From NCBI RefSeq assembly GCF_016595435.1, contig NZ_JAENIJ010000013.1, positions 40,568 through 104,567 of the forward strand: DNA of 64,000 nt, in the 5' to 3' direction. Below are positions 35,496 through 45,806 of this stretch, in pieces. A program made the translations under genes and the position numbers. Origin of the DNA: Luteolibacter pohnpeiensis (GTDB lineage Bacteria > Verrucomicrobiota > Verrucomicrobiia > Verrucomicrobiales > Akkermansiaceae). Under the pieces are notes generated by a model, which did not search any database, had not been told where the DNA came from, and saw only the letters and a list, made by a program, of their open reading frames with translations. Each line of letters starts with the position of its first letter. The first letter of the stretch is position 1.

Positions 35496-36395
35496 TCACG
35501 GATCGGTCTCGATTTCCGTGTAGATGGGTTCCGAAGAAACCCGGAAAATTTCACGTTGCTGATCGGTCGGCGTGCTGAACGCAAAAGTCCCGGGCGCGGT
35601 TTGACCCGTTTGACCGCTGACGGTGCTCCAGCTGAAAGGTTCGGCGGATGAGAGTTTTTCCAGATCGTAGGAAACTGCAGGCAACTTGGTGAACGAGAGG
35701 GTGAAGGCCCCGTCCGTGACCCCGGTCGTGAGATCGGCGGGTTCGAGGCGTGGCTCCAGTTTTACATCATCCAGCGCGGCGTAGGCTCCGGCTGTGGTTC
35801 CTTCCCGTGGGTAAAAGCCGAATTCCAAGCGTCGGACATCGTGCAAAAATGTCGAATTGTCGGCGACTTGAACGAATTCATCGTCGTCGTTGAAGTAATA
35901 CCAGGGCCGATCGAAGCTGTAGGTGAGCTTCCACCAGCCGTCGTCGTCGAATTGGTCGTAGAAAAACGCCTCGCTGTAGTAAGTCGTGAGGCCAGCCGGG
36001 CCATCCGCGTAGACCGTGCAGTCGGTGTATTCAAACTTGTCCAGATCCTCGATGTAGATTTCGCAAGATATGGCGCCGACATTTGCCTCGGTGTAATCAC
36101 CGATCAGGGCTTCGTCCCCCGGGAGGTAGTCGGCGTAAAAAATGAGAGGCTCGTCGTCGATGTGCTGGAACTCGATGAATTTTCCGCCCGATTCGGAATC
36201 GTTGTAGTCGGGAATATAGTCAAATCCGTCGTTGAAATCGTAAACCTGCCAAGCGTCGGCATTGGCTTGGGTGGGGAAAGTTTCCCAGGCGCCGGGGATC
36301 GCGGCCTGGGTGCTGGAGATCGCCCAAATGAGGGGAGCGGCAAGGGCAGAGAGCTTCTTCCACGGGGAAGCTGGGAGCATTCTGAAGCGGGTCAT
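35496..36395 (-). CDS. Secreted acidic protein, unknown function
   Basis: A 299-residue exported protein: signal peptide MTRFRMLPASPWKKLSALAA... ending near TQAA. The mature protein is very acidic and Tyr/Phe-rich (FYDQFDDDGWWKLTYSFDRP, YYFNDDDEF), like a carbohydrate-binding or concanavalin-type beta sandwich, but no domain is certain. The last ~70 residues (FTKLPAVSYDLEKLSSAEPFSWSTV... and IFRVSSEPI) resemble the C-terminal module of the delta-60 protein at 2097. Outer surface or secreted localisation is likely. Confidence 0.7.
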   Translation of the reverse strand: MTRFRMLPASPWKKLSALAAPLIWAISSTQAAIPGAWETFPTQANADAWQVYDFNDGFDYIPDYNDSESGGKFIEFQHIDDEPLIFYADYLPGDEALIGDYTEANVGAISCEIYIEDLDKFEYTDCTVYADGPAGLTTYYSEAFFYDQFDDDGWWKLTYSFDRPWYYFNDDDEFVQVADNSTFLHDVRRLEFGFYPREGTTAGAYAALDDVKLEPRLEPADLTTGVTDGAFTLSFTKLPAVSYDLEKLSSAEPFSWSTVSGQTGQTAPGTFAFSTPTDQQREIFRVSSEPIYTEIETDP

Positions 36396-36553
36396 GGTTC
36401 AGAGTCGGACGGGATTTCCGGCCTTTCCATTCACAATTTCCGCAGGATTAGCCACAAAAACGAGTTTCTAGGGTTGCCAAAACTCGCAAGCGGTCTAGGA
36501 ATGCGCCCCGCTGTTTCAATAGCGTCGCGCAAACTCGTACACACTCACCGGCA

Positions 36554-38644
<2,091 letters not shown>

Positions 38645-38674
38645 TCCGATCCATTTTCGATTTCAATCGAATCC

Positions 38675-38709
38675 AACCCCGCTGCCTCCCTCAGGCAGTG
38701 GGGTTTTTA
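38675..38709 (+). terminator. Rho-independent terminator of fusA
   Basis: Stem AACCCCGCTGCCT / AGGCAGTGGGGTT (one mismatch) followed by TTTTTAT, 30 bases after the fusA stop. Confidence 0.9.
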
Positions 38710-38731
38710 TTTGGCTGGTTTCGGGTAAACA

Positions 38732-38764
38732 AAAACAGGGTCCGGAAACCCGAACCCTGTTTTT
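38732..38764. terminator. Bidirectional terminator between fusA and a PEP-CTERM gene
   Basis: Stem AAAACAGGGT / ACCCTGTTTT with A and T tracts on both sides, so it works on either strand, mainly for the minus-strand PEP-CTERM gene that ends at 38843. Confidence 0.85.
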
Positions 38765-38842
38765 GAAGCGGACTCGCTAGTTCTCCGCATCCGGCGGCGT
38801 TCGAGCGCAATGATCGTTTACCCGAACGAACGTCAGAGGCGT

Positions 38843-39493
38843 TCACGCGCGACGGCGGCGGGTGAACGCGGCGAGGCCAAATACTCCCAGCACGAGAGCG
38901 GATGGCTCAGGAATGACAGCGAGATTGAAATTGTCATAACCCACCCAGGCATCGGACGCGTTCAGTGAGTCGAACTCGATTCCAATCTGTGCCCCGGCAT
39001 CCGCAGCTGTGGCGGTATACTCAAGCGTGAACGAATTGAACACGTTTGCCGAGGTGCCAAAGCTGTCGGTATTCGTGGCAAGAACGGTGCGTGTTGCGCC
39101 ACCATCGGTGGTCAGGAACAGGGTGACTTGCTGTAAGGTGTTGAGACCTTCACCGCTGGTCGATCCGGCCAGCCAGCTGAGGGTAAATTGATCGCCGGTG
39201 CCAATGGTGTAGGACGTGACCTGATAGGCGCCGCCGTCCGTGGATCGGAGGAAAGTGGTCCAGTCTCCATCTTTGCCCGTGATTCCGGAATTTTCGACTC
39301 CGGTATCGGTGTAAGGGCCAGCATCGTTGTTGATCCATCCTGGGATATCGGTGGCACCATCATAGCCAGACTGGATTTTTCCGGTTGCTGGTGCCTCGAA
39401 GCTACCATTGATCAAGGTGATGGTTGCTGCCGAGGATGCGGAAGCGAGCAAGCCGAGCGCGGCGGTGGAAATGAGAAGTGATTTTCGATTCAT
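38843..39493 (-). CDS. PEP-CTERM sorting-domain protein
   Basis: A 216-residue exported protein. Signal peptide MNRKSLLISTAALGLLASA, a galactose-binding-like beta sandwich (NGSFEAPATGKIQSGYDGA... IGIEFDSLNASDAWVGYDNF), then the PEP-CTERM signal: IPEPSALVLGVFGLAAF followed by RRRRA. Such proteins are processed by an exosortase/archaeosortase-like enzyme (not in this window) and placed on the outer surface or in extracellular polysaccharide. Specific function unknown. Confidence 0.88.
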   Translation of the reverse strand: MNRKSLLISTAALGLLASASSAATITLINGSFEAPATGKIQSGYDGATDIPGWINNDAGPYTDTGVENSGITGKDGDWTTFLRSTDGGAYQVTSYTIGTGDQFTLSWLAGSTSGEGLNTLQQVTLFLTTDGGATRTVLATNTDSFGTSANVFNSFTLEYTATAADAGAQIGIEFDSLNASDAWVGYDNFNLAVIPEPSALVLGVFGLAAFTRRRRA

Positions 39494-39948
39494 GGGAGCA
39501 AATGAAATGGAATTGCGATCCGTTTGCTCGTTGATGAATCGTCCGGTGACAAGTTTGGAACACTCTTGGACCGAATACTACCAGGCTGGGTAGGTGTTTG
39601 AGAATCAATGGTTGAATCAATAGAATCTAGATTTGGCAGTGATTCTAACTAAATGATTTCAATAAGTAATTCATGCAAACGATTGGGCGACTGAGTCTGT
39701 TCGGTGAATTTATGAAATCCGTTCGTGCTAGATCTTCTTAATCGTTTCTTAATATGGCTATTCGGCAATTATAAGTATGGGGGAAATTTTTCTCTAAATT
39801 AATGAGGTTTGCTCGTTATTAATGCGTAATGGCAACTATCATAATTGCAATGAATGAGGATGAATACCGATGTGGATGAGGGTTTGAGTTGATTTGTTAT
39901 CGATAGTTTTTTGAAAGGTAGGCTCGATCTTTGCTACCTGTTAGGGTT
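39494..39948. other. AT-rich 455-bp intergenic region between two divergent PEP-CTERM genes
   Basis: No coding frame or RNA gene is visible. Base composition is clearly more AT-rich than the surroundings, with several -10-like TATTAAT/TAATAT stretches around 39740-39830 and multiple TTAAT/ATTAA repeats. It must contain the promoters for both PEP-CTERM genes, but I cannot assign them individually. Confidence 0.5.
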
Positions 39949-40662
39949 ATGGCAAAAAATAACAAACTTAGTTGGTTTGCGGGTTGCGTCCTTGCGACTG
40001 CACTTCCTGCGAGTGCTGCGACCATTTACGAGGAGGATTTTACCTCCAGTGATGGTGGGTATACTGTTGAAAACACTCAAGGTGCTCCATCTGCGTCTTT
40101 CTCACCATGGGGTTATGACTCTGGCTCAGGTACATGGCAGGCGGATGGTGCTGAGGGTGGAGACTCCAGTGGTGCAACCTCGATCCTGATCTCCTCTCTG
40201 ATCAGTGTCACATCCTCTGGCGAAACGATTTTGAGCTTCACGCATCGTTACAGCTTTGAAGAAGGCTGGGATGGTGGCGTTCTGGAGGTAAGCATCAACG
40301 GAGCAACACCAACTTATGTTACTCTCGCTTCCTTTCTTACCAATGGTTACAATTTGAATGATCCAGAAGGATTGTTCACGATCTCTGAATACATGGATGC
40401 GGACGTCTTTAACGGGGATTCTGATGGATATAGCTCCGGTGAATACATCACTTCTACCGTTGATCTGGGTGATTTGACTTCAGGGGATACCGTTGAGATC
40501 CGCTGGGTGGCATTGTGGGATAACTTTGCTACTGGCACGGTTCCAAACTGGGAAATCACCAGTGTGTCCCTGACTCAAGTGCCAGAGCCATCAGTCGGCT
40601 TGTTGGGTATGGCAGCAGGAGCTAGTGCTCTAGTAGGTCGCCGCCGTCGCAAGCTGGCTTGA
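39949..40662 (+). CDS. PEP-CTERM sorting-domain protein
   Basis: A 237-residue exported protein. Signal peptide MAKNNKLSWFAGCVLATALP with cleavage near ASA, a Ser/Gly/Asp-rich beta domain with a TILSFTHRYSFEEGWDGGVLEV jelly-roll pattern, and a C-terminal VPEPSVGLLGMAAGASALVG plus RRRRKLA signal. The start at 39949 is an ATG giving the signal peptide; an upstream TTG is unlikely. It is divergent from the other PEP-CTERM gene and has its own terminator. Confidence 0.87.
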   Translation: MAKNNKLSWFAGCVLATALPASAATIYEEDFTSSDGGYTVENTQGAPSASFSPWGYDSGSGTWQADGAEGGDSSGATSILISSLISVTSSGETILSFTHRYSFEEGWDGGVLEVSINGATPTYVTLASFLTNGYNLNDPEGLFTISEYMDADVFNGDSDGYSSGEYITSTVDLGDLTSGDTVEIRWVALWDNFATGTVPNWEITSVSLTQVPEPSVGLLGMAAGASALVGRRRRKLA

Positions 40663-40686
40663 GCTTTCTCTAGATGAACTATTTCA

Positions 40687-40718
40687 ACAGGGTCCGGTTT
40701 GTCGGGCCCTGTTTTATT
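40687..40718 (+). terminator. Terminator of the second PEP-CTERM gene
   Basis: Stem ACAGGGTCCG / CGGGCCCTGT (one mismatch) followed by TTTATTTTC. Confidence 0.85.
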
Positions 40719-40816
40719 TTCAACCATTCCGGGTTGGAGGCGTGGTGTTGAGTTCCCCTACGTTTGGAAGCTGGCGATGATCTTTCCCTTTGACCAGGCG
40801 TGCCGCTTGACCCTTG

Positions 40817-41971
40817 ATGAGCGACGAAATGGGTTCATTCCTTCGCTTTGAAAACATAACCCGAAAATTCGGCTCATTCACGGCTGTCAACGAAGTCAGC
40901 CTGGAAATTGGCCAAGGGGAAACCTTTTCCCTACTGGGGCCGTCCGGTTGTGGGAAAACAACCCTTTTGCGAATGGCCGCGGGATTCGATCGCCCGGATT
41001 CAGGCAGAATCTTCCTCGACGGGAAGGACATCACTCTGCTCCCGCCGGAACTGCGGCCGGTCAATACGGTCTTCCAGAACTACGCGCTGTTCCCCCATTT
41101 GTCGATCCGTGACAACATCGCCTTCGGGCCAAAAATGGCAAAGCATGACCGGGCATCGATTCAACGGGATGTGGATGCAATGCTGGAGCTGGTCGACCTG
41201 AAATCCCATGCGAATCAAAAGCCATCCCAACTATCCGGCGGGCAAAAACAGCGCGTCGCCATCGCTCGGGCCTTGGTCAATAAACCCAAAGTCCTCCTTT
41301 TGGACGAACCACTCGCCGCACTGGATCTCAAACTCCGCCAGCGCCTCCTGGTCGAGCTTGATGCCATCCATGATGAAGTCGGGATCACTTTCATCTATGT
41401 GACCCATGATCAGGGCGAGGCCATGTCGATATCCGATCGGATCGCCGTGATGAATAAAGGCGTGATTGAACAAATCGGTCCGCCGGCAGAGATCTACGAA
41501 ACTCCTCGTAGTTCATTTGTCGCAGCGTTCATTGGAGATACCAATTTCCTGGATGGCAGGATTACGGAAGTGATCGATCGTCAATTTTCACGCTGTGAAG
41601 TTTGTGGTTTTGGAACGATCACGATTGAAAACGACAAGCCCGTAGCGGTTGGGGATTTGATTCATCTATCGCTCCGCCCGGAAAAGTTGAATGTGCTGCG
41701 GGAAATGCCGAATCCTGCGATTTCACAAAATATCGTCCGGGGTGAGGTGGAAGATGTGATCTACTATGGATCTCATACCCGCTACTGGATTCGATGCGGT
41801 GAGTGGAAACTTTGCGCGGAGATGCAACATCGGAATTTTCAATTGAATGAATCCAGGCCTAAGTGGGGAGATGAAGTATGGCTGAGTTGGCAGGCAAGCG
41901 ATGGGTATCTACTGGACCAATATCGGGCTGAGGATGAGGAATTGCTGACCTTACCGGATGAAGACGCATGA
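40817..41971 (+). CDS. potA: Spermidine/putrescine ABC transporter ATPase
   Basis: A 384-residue ATPase. Walker A GPSGCGKT (41-48), Q-loop NTVFQNYALFPHLS, signature LSGGQKQRVAIARAL, Walker B VLLLDEPLAALD, H-loop VTHDQ. The C-terminal TOBE-like domain (FIGDTNFLDGRIT ... LRPEKLNVL) is typical of PotA. First gene of potABCD; ATG at 40817. Its stop overlaps potB (ATGA). Confidence 0.93.
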   Translation: MSDEMGSFLRFENITRKFGSFTAVNEVSLEIGQGETFSLLGPSGCGKTTLLRMAAGFDRPDSGRIFLDGKDITLLPPELRPVNTVFQNYALFPHLSIRDNIAFGPKMAKHDRASIQRDVDAMLELVDLKSHANQKPSQLSGGQKQRVAIARALVNKPKVLLLDEPLAALDLKLRQRLLVELDAIHDEVGITFIYVTHDQGEAMSISDRIAVMNKGVIEQIGPPAEIYETPRSSFVAAFIGDTNFLDGRITEVIDRQFSRCEVCGFGTITIENDKPVAVGDLIHLSLRPEKLNVLREMPNPAISQNIVRGEVEDVIYYGSHTRYWIRCGEWKLCAEMQHRNFQLNESRPKWGDEVWLSWQASDGYLLDQYRAEDEELLTLPDEDA

Positions 41972-42801
41972 AACCGCAGCGAAAATCGGAATTTCTGGCA
42001 TCCGCTCCCAGTTTTCTATGGCTGGCCATGTTTGTTTTGGTGCCGGTGTTGATCATCTTCGGCATCGCATTCCGCCCGGCGCTTGCTGGCGGAGGCATCG
42101 GATCCGGCTGGAGTTTGGAAGCGATACGAGCATTGGCGGATCCCAGTTATCCCATTTTGCTGGTTCGAACTCTGTGGGTTAGTTTTATCACGACGTTTGC
42201 CTGCATTCTTGTCGCCCTGCCTGTCGCCTATGCGATGGCACGTCTGACGCCGATTTGGCGATCCCGGGCACTCTTGTTAGTCATTGTTCCGTTCTGGACC
42301 AATTTTGTGATCAGGGTATTCGCTTGGCAGCAGATCCTGCATGCGGAGGGATATTTGGCACAGATGCTTCGAGCGATCGGCTTGCTTGGTGAAAATGACA
42401 GGTTGTTAGGAACTCAAGCGGCGGTTGTCATGGTCAGTATTTATACTTATCTGCCGTTTGCTATTCTGCCATTGTTCGCTGCGGCTGAGAAATTTGATTT
42501 TGGCCTGTTAGACGCTGCCAGGGATCTCGGTTCGAAGCCATTGGGCGCATTCGTTCAGGTTTTTATTCCGGGTGTTCGGCAGGGAATCATCACTGCGGTT
42601 TTGGTGGTCTTTATTCCCATGCTTGGTTCGTATGTGATTCCGGATATGGTGGGAGGGGCTGATTCCCAAATGATCGGGAATAAAATTGCTCAGCGGAATT
42701 TCAATGACCGCAATTTGCCTGAGGCGGCTGCATTGTCTGGAGCACTTGCATTGCTGGTCCTGGCCCCCATGTTTTTGAAAAGAAAGGGGGCCGAAGCGTG
42801 A
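41968..42801 (+). CDS. potB: Spermidine/putrescine ABC transporter permease PotB
   Basis: A 277-residue permease with six spans and the EAA loop AARDLGSKPLGAFVQVFIPGVRQGI that docks on the ATPase. N-terminal span FLWLAMFVLVPVLIIFGIAF. Overlaps potA and potC by four bases each, a tightly coupled operon. Confidence 0.92.
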   Translation: MKPQRKSEFLASAPSFLWLAMFVLVPVLIIFGIAFRPALAGGGIGSGWSLEAIRALADPSYPILLVRTLWVSFITTFACILVALPVAYAMARLTPIWRSRALLLVIVPFWTNFVIRVFAWQQILHAEGYLAQMLRAIGLLGENDRLLGTQAAVVMVSIYTYLPFAILPLFAAAEKFDFGLLDAARDLGSKPLGAFVQVFIPGVRQGIITAVLVVFIPMLGSYVIPDMVGGADSQMIGNKIAQRNFNDRNLPEAAALSGALALLVLAPMFLKRKGAEA

Positions 42802-43580
42802 AACCGAGTCGATGGCCGTTGGCGTGTCTGATTTCGGTGTTGGTATTCTTTTATCTGCCGATTGGCTTCCTGGTCATGAATTCATTCAATGCCTCGCGGT
42901 TCGCCTCGAAGTGGAATGGATTCAGCCTGCGTTGGTATGAGAGATTGTTTGAGCGCCACGACTTGCTGGCTGCGTTGATGAACTCACTCAAAATCGCGAC
43001 CTATGCGAGCGCCATTTCCATGATTTTAGGAACGGCTGCAGCCTTTGCGATGAACCGATATCGTTCACGATTCCAGCAAGCGCATCGCCTGTTGGTGACC
43101 GTGCCATTGGTATTGCCGGATATTTTAATGGGGATGAGCTTGTTGCTGTTGTTCGTTTCGTTGGGAGTAAAACTCAATCTAATCACCATCACGGTAGCTC
43201 ATGTGACTTTTTGCCTAAGTTATGTGGCTCTTGTCGTTCAGGCCCGATTGCAGGATTTTGATTTCCACGTGGTCGAAGCCGCGCGTGATCTCGGGGCGAC
43301 GAAATTTCAGGCTTTTTGCAAAATCACGCTACCGTTGTTAGCCCCGGGGATACTGGCCGGTGGCTTGCTGGCGTTCACACTATCCATCGATGACTATGTC
43401 ATCACTTACTTTGTCAAAGGTCCTGGATCGGATACCTTGCCGACGTTGGTCTATTCGATGATCAAAAAAAGCAAGGATTTGCCGGTGATCAATGCGCTGT
43501 CCTCGCTGGTGCTGGTTGCCACTTTTGCAACGGTTGCGGTTTCCCAGCGATTGACTCGATCCGGAACGGTTCGGGATTGA
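42798..43580 (+). CDS. potC: Spermidine/putrescine ABC transporter permease PotC
   Basis: A 260-residue permease with six spans, the EAA loop EAARDLGATKFQAFCKITLPLLAPGI, and FTLSIDDYVITYFVKGPGSDTLP typical of PotC. Start is GTG at 42798, overlapping the potB stop (GTGA). Confidence 0.92.
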   Translation: MKPSRWPLACLISVLVFFYLPIGFLVMNSFNASRFASKWNGFSLRWYERLFERHDLLAALMNSLKIATYASAISMILGTAAAFAMNRYRSRFQQAHRLLVTVPLVLPDILMGMSLLLLFVSLGVKLNLITITVAHVTFCLSYVALVVQARLQDFDFHVVEAARDLGATKFQAFCKITLPLLAPGILAGGLLAFTLSIDDYVITYFVKGPGSDTLPTLVYSMIKKSKDLPVINALSSLVLVATFATVAVSQRLTRSGTVRD

Positions 43581-43613
43581 ACTCTTCGGGATTATTGTAT
43601 TGATGATAGCCGT

Positions 43614-44657
43614 ATGAACCGCCGCCAATTCATCACTGCTGCATCCGCTACGCTTGCCGCCTCAGCTCTGCCATCATGCAAGTCATCAGCCAATCAGAAA
43701 ACTCTGACGGTTTTCACCTGGGCGGACTATCTGAGTGATGAAGCCAAGGCCGGCTTCGAGAAGAAGCATGGATGCACCCTGGTCATCGATACCTTTGATT
43801 CGAATGAAGCGATGCTCGCCAAGCTTGAGTCAGGCGCAGGTGGTTATGATATTTTGGTTCCCTCCTCCTATGCGGTTACCGCTCTTAAACGAAAAAATCT
43901 TCTGCAACCTCTCGATCATGCCAAACTGAAGAACTTGGGAAATGTCGATACGGATTATTTGGCCAAGGCAGCTGACCCAGCCATGGAATTTTCAGTGCCT
44001 TACATGATGGCTCCGACTTGCCTCAGCTATCTCTCATCGAAAGTCAGTGATCCCGTGGAATCATGGTCGATGCTGGATCGCACGGATCTAGCTGGTCGGG
44101 TGACCTTGTTAGACGATATGAGGGAAGTGCTCGGCGCTGGCCTGAAATTCCTGGGCCACTCGTTGAACTCCACCGATCCTGCCGAGCTTGCTGCTGCGCG
44201 GGATGTGGCGATCCGGTGGAAGAAGAACATCGCGAAGTTCGAGAACGAGCAATACAAGACCGGCATCGCTTCCGGGGAGTTCTTCCTGGTGCAGGGATAT
44301 GCAGGCGATCTGATCCAGGCCCGCGAGGAAAATGAAGACATGCGGATTTTCATTCCGAAAGAGGGCTCTACCTTTTCTTGCGATGACCTGTGCATTCCGA
44401 AAGACGCCAAGCAGGTTGATCTGGCCCATGCGTTCATCGATTATCTAACAGGTGCGGATGTCGCTGCTGAAAATATGGAATGGATCGGTTACCGCGCGCC
44501 AAACTCGGCGGCATATCCGAAGCTATCTGAAGAATTTCGTGGCATCCCCGTGTTATTCCCGCCGATTGAGATTTTCAATGCGTGCGAAGCCATCGCCGAT
44601 TTGGGCGATCAACTCCCGCTATGGACCAGCGAGTGGGATAAGGTGAAATCCGCTTGA
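43614..44657 (+). CDS. potD: Spermidine/putrescine-binding lipoprotein PotD
   Basis: A 347-residue solute-binding protein. Twin-arginine-like start MNRRQFITAASATLAASALP and lipobox PSC (Cys22). Mature body FTWADYLSDEAKAGFEKKHG, YDILVPSSYAV, and the later YAGDLIQAREEN and RAPNSAAYP match PotD/PotF. Cys attachment to the membrane is likely although most proteobacterial PotD is free. Last gene of potABCD. Confidence 0.93.
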   Translation: MNRRQFITAASATLAASALPSCKSSANQKTLTVFTWADYLSDEAKAGFEKKHGCTLVIDTFDSNEAMLAKLESGAGGYDILVPSSYAVTALKRKNLLQPLDHAKLKNLGNVDTDYLAKAADPAMEFSVPYMMAPTCLSYLSSKVSDPVESWSMLDRTDLAGRVTLLDDMREVLGAGLKFLGHSLNSTDPAELAAARDVAIRWKKNIAKFENEQYKTGIASGEFFLVQGYAGDLIQAREENEDMRIFIPKEGSTFSCDDLCIPKDAKQVDLAHAFIDYLTGADVAAENMEWIGYRAPNSAAYPKLSEEFRGIPVLFPPIEIFNACEAIADLGDQLPLWTSEWDKVKSA

Positions 44658-44751
44658 TGTGGGTTCACGCCAGTTGGATCGACAAATCAAGAGAGCAAGA
44701 TATGCGTGGTAAATGGCCGTCGGTGAGTAGTCGATCACGCGGTCAAATTGC

Positions 44752-44781
44752 AGAGTGGTGACGCCATCAAGGCACCACTCT
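44752..44781 (+). promoter_or_regulatory. Hairpin directly abutting the start of the outer-membrane barrel gene
   Basis: A perfect 9-bp stem AGAGTGGTG / CACCACTCT with a 12-base loop, ending one base before the ATG at 44783. The space where a Shine-Dalgarno would be is inside the stem and has no AGGAG-like match. It could be the potD terminator (but lacks a T-run) or a structure that gates translation of the barrel gene. Confidence 0.5.
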
Positions 44782-44782
44782 C

Positions 44783-45718
44783 ATGAAATCAATCCACATC
44801 GCGTTCGTAGCAACCAGCTTGCTGAGTAGTATCGTTTATGCCGGTGAGCCCATCATCGATATGGCCCCATCCATGGCTCCAGAGCCAGTGGTAGATGGCT
44901 TTGCCCAAGCACGCCGCCCGATCAGCAATCCGACCTTGTTTGATCTCGCACTGCCTACCACCAACGTGCATCCAATTTACATTCACCATGCATTGCCGAA
45001 TCATATCGAAACAACGGCTGGCCGACTTCCACTGGGTGGTGATGTCGATGTCTACGCACTTCAATTCGAGATCGCTCTGAATGATCGTCTCTCGGTTGTG
45101 GCCTCGAAAGATGGCTACGTGGACATGAATCCAGACAATACCCTGAGTGATGAAAATGGTTTCGGAAACCTCGGTGCCGGATTGAAATATGCCTTCCTTC
45201 TCGATCCCGTTTCACGCACTGCGGTGAGCGGCACCTTTGGATTGGAACTCCCAACCGGAAACACCGATGTGTTCCAAGGTGAAGGCAAAGGCGCGGCAAA
45301 TCTGAGCGTGTCGGCGCTGAAATTGATCGACGACTGGCAGTTTGCCGGTGGTGCCGGATTGCAGATTCCATTTTCCGATTCGCAATCCACCTCGTCCTGG
45401 ATGAGCACTCATGTCAGCTATGAAGTCAGCCCCTGGTTCATTCCATTGGTCGAATTGAATTGGTTCCACGTGCTTGATGCCGGTGACGGCAGCACCACGG
45501 CCGTTTCATCCATCGTGGAATTTGAAGGTGGAGATTATTTCAACCTCGGTGCATCGAACGCAGATCAAAATCGCGATCTGGTCACTGCGGCATTTGGTTT
45601 CCGTTCACGGCTCTGCGATTCTGTGGACGCCGGTATTGCATACGAAATTCCTCTCACATCAGAAGATACCAGTTTGATGGAGTCACGCCTGACCGTCGAC
45701 TTCGTCTGGAAGTTCTGA
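44783..45718 (+). CDS. Outer-membrane beta-barrel protein, unknown (phenol MetA pathway-like fold)
   Basis: A 311-residue exported protein: signal peptide MKSIHIAFVATSLLSSIVYA. The mature part alternates hydrophobic beta strands (VDVYALQFEIALNDRLSVVASKDGYVD, FGNLGAGLKYAFLLD, TFGLELPTGNTDVF, ...) and ends in the aromatic VDFVWKF, as in outer-membrane barrels of the 'putative MetA-pathway of phenol degradation' type. Substrate unknown. It follows potD by 125 bases and could belong to the same transcription unit if the upstream hairpin does not terminate. Confidence 0.75.
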   Translation: MKSIHIAFVATSLLSSIVYAGEPIIDMAPSMAPEPVVDGFAQARRPISNPTLFDLALPTTNVHPIYIHHALPNHIETTAGRLPLGGDVDVYALQFEIALNDRLSVVASKDGYVDMNPDNTLSDENGFGNLGAGLKYAFLLDPVSRTAVSGTFGLELPTGNTDVFQGEGKGAANLSVSALKLIDDWQFAGGAGLQIPFSDSQSTSSWMSTHVSYEVSPWFIPLVELNWFHVLDAGDGSTTAVSSIVEFEGGDYFNLGASNADQNRDLVTAAFGFRSRLCDSVDAGIAYEIPLTSEDTSLMESRLTVDFVWKF

Positions 45719-45773
45719 AATTTCATGGCAAGTGGTGGGTCACCTAAACGAGGTCCCAAGCAGGAATTGAGTG

Positions 45774-45802
45774 GGCCGGGGGGATTACCTCCCGGCCTTT
45801 TC
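45774..45802 (+). terminator. Terminator of the barrel gene
   Basis: Stem GGCCGGG / CCCGGCC with a 10-base loop followed by TTTTCTC. Confidence 0.8.
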
Positions 45803-45806
45803 TCGC

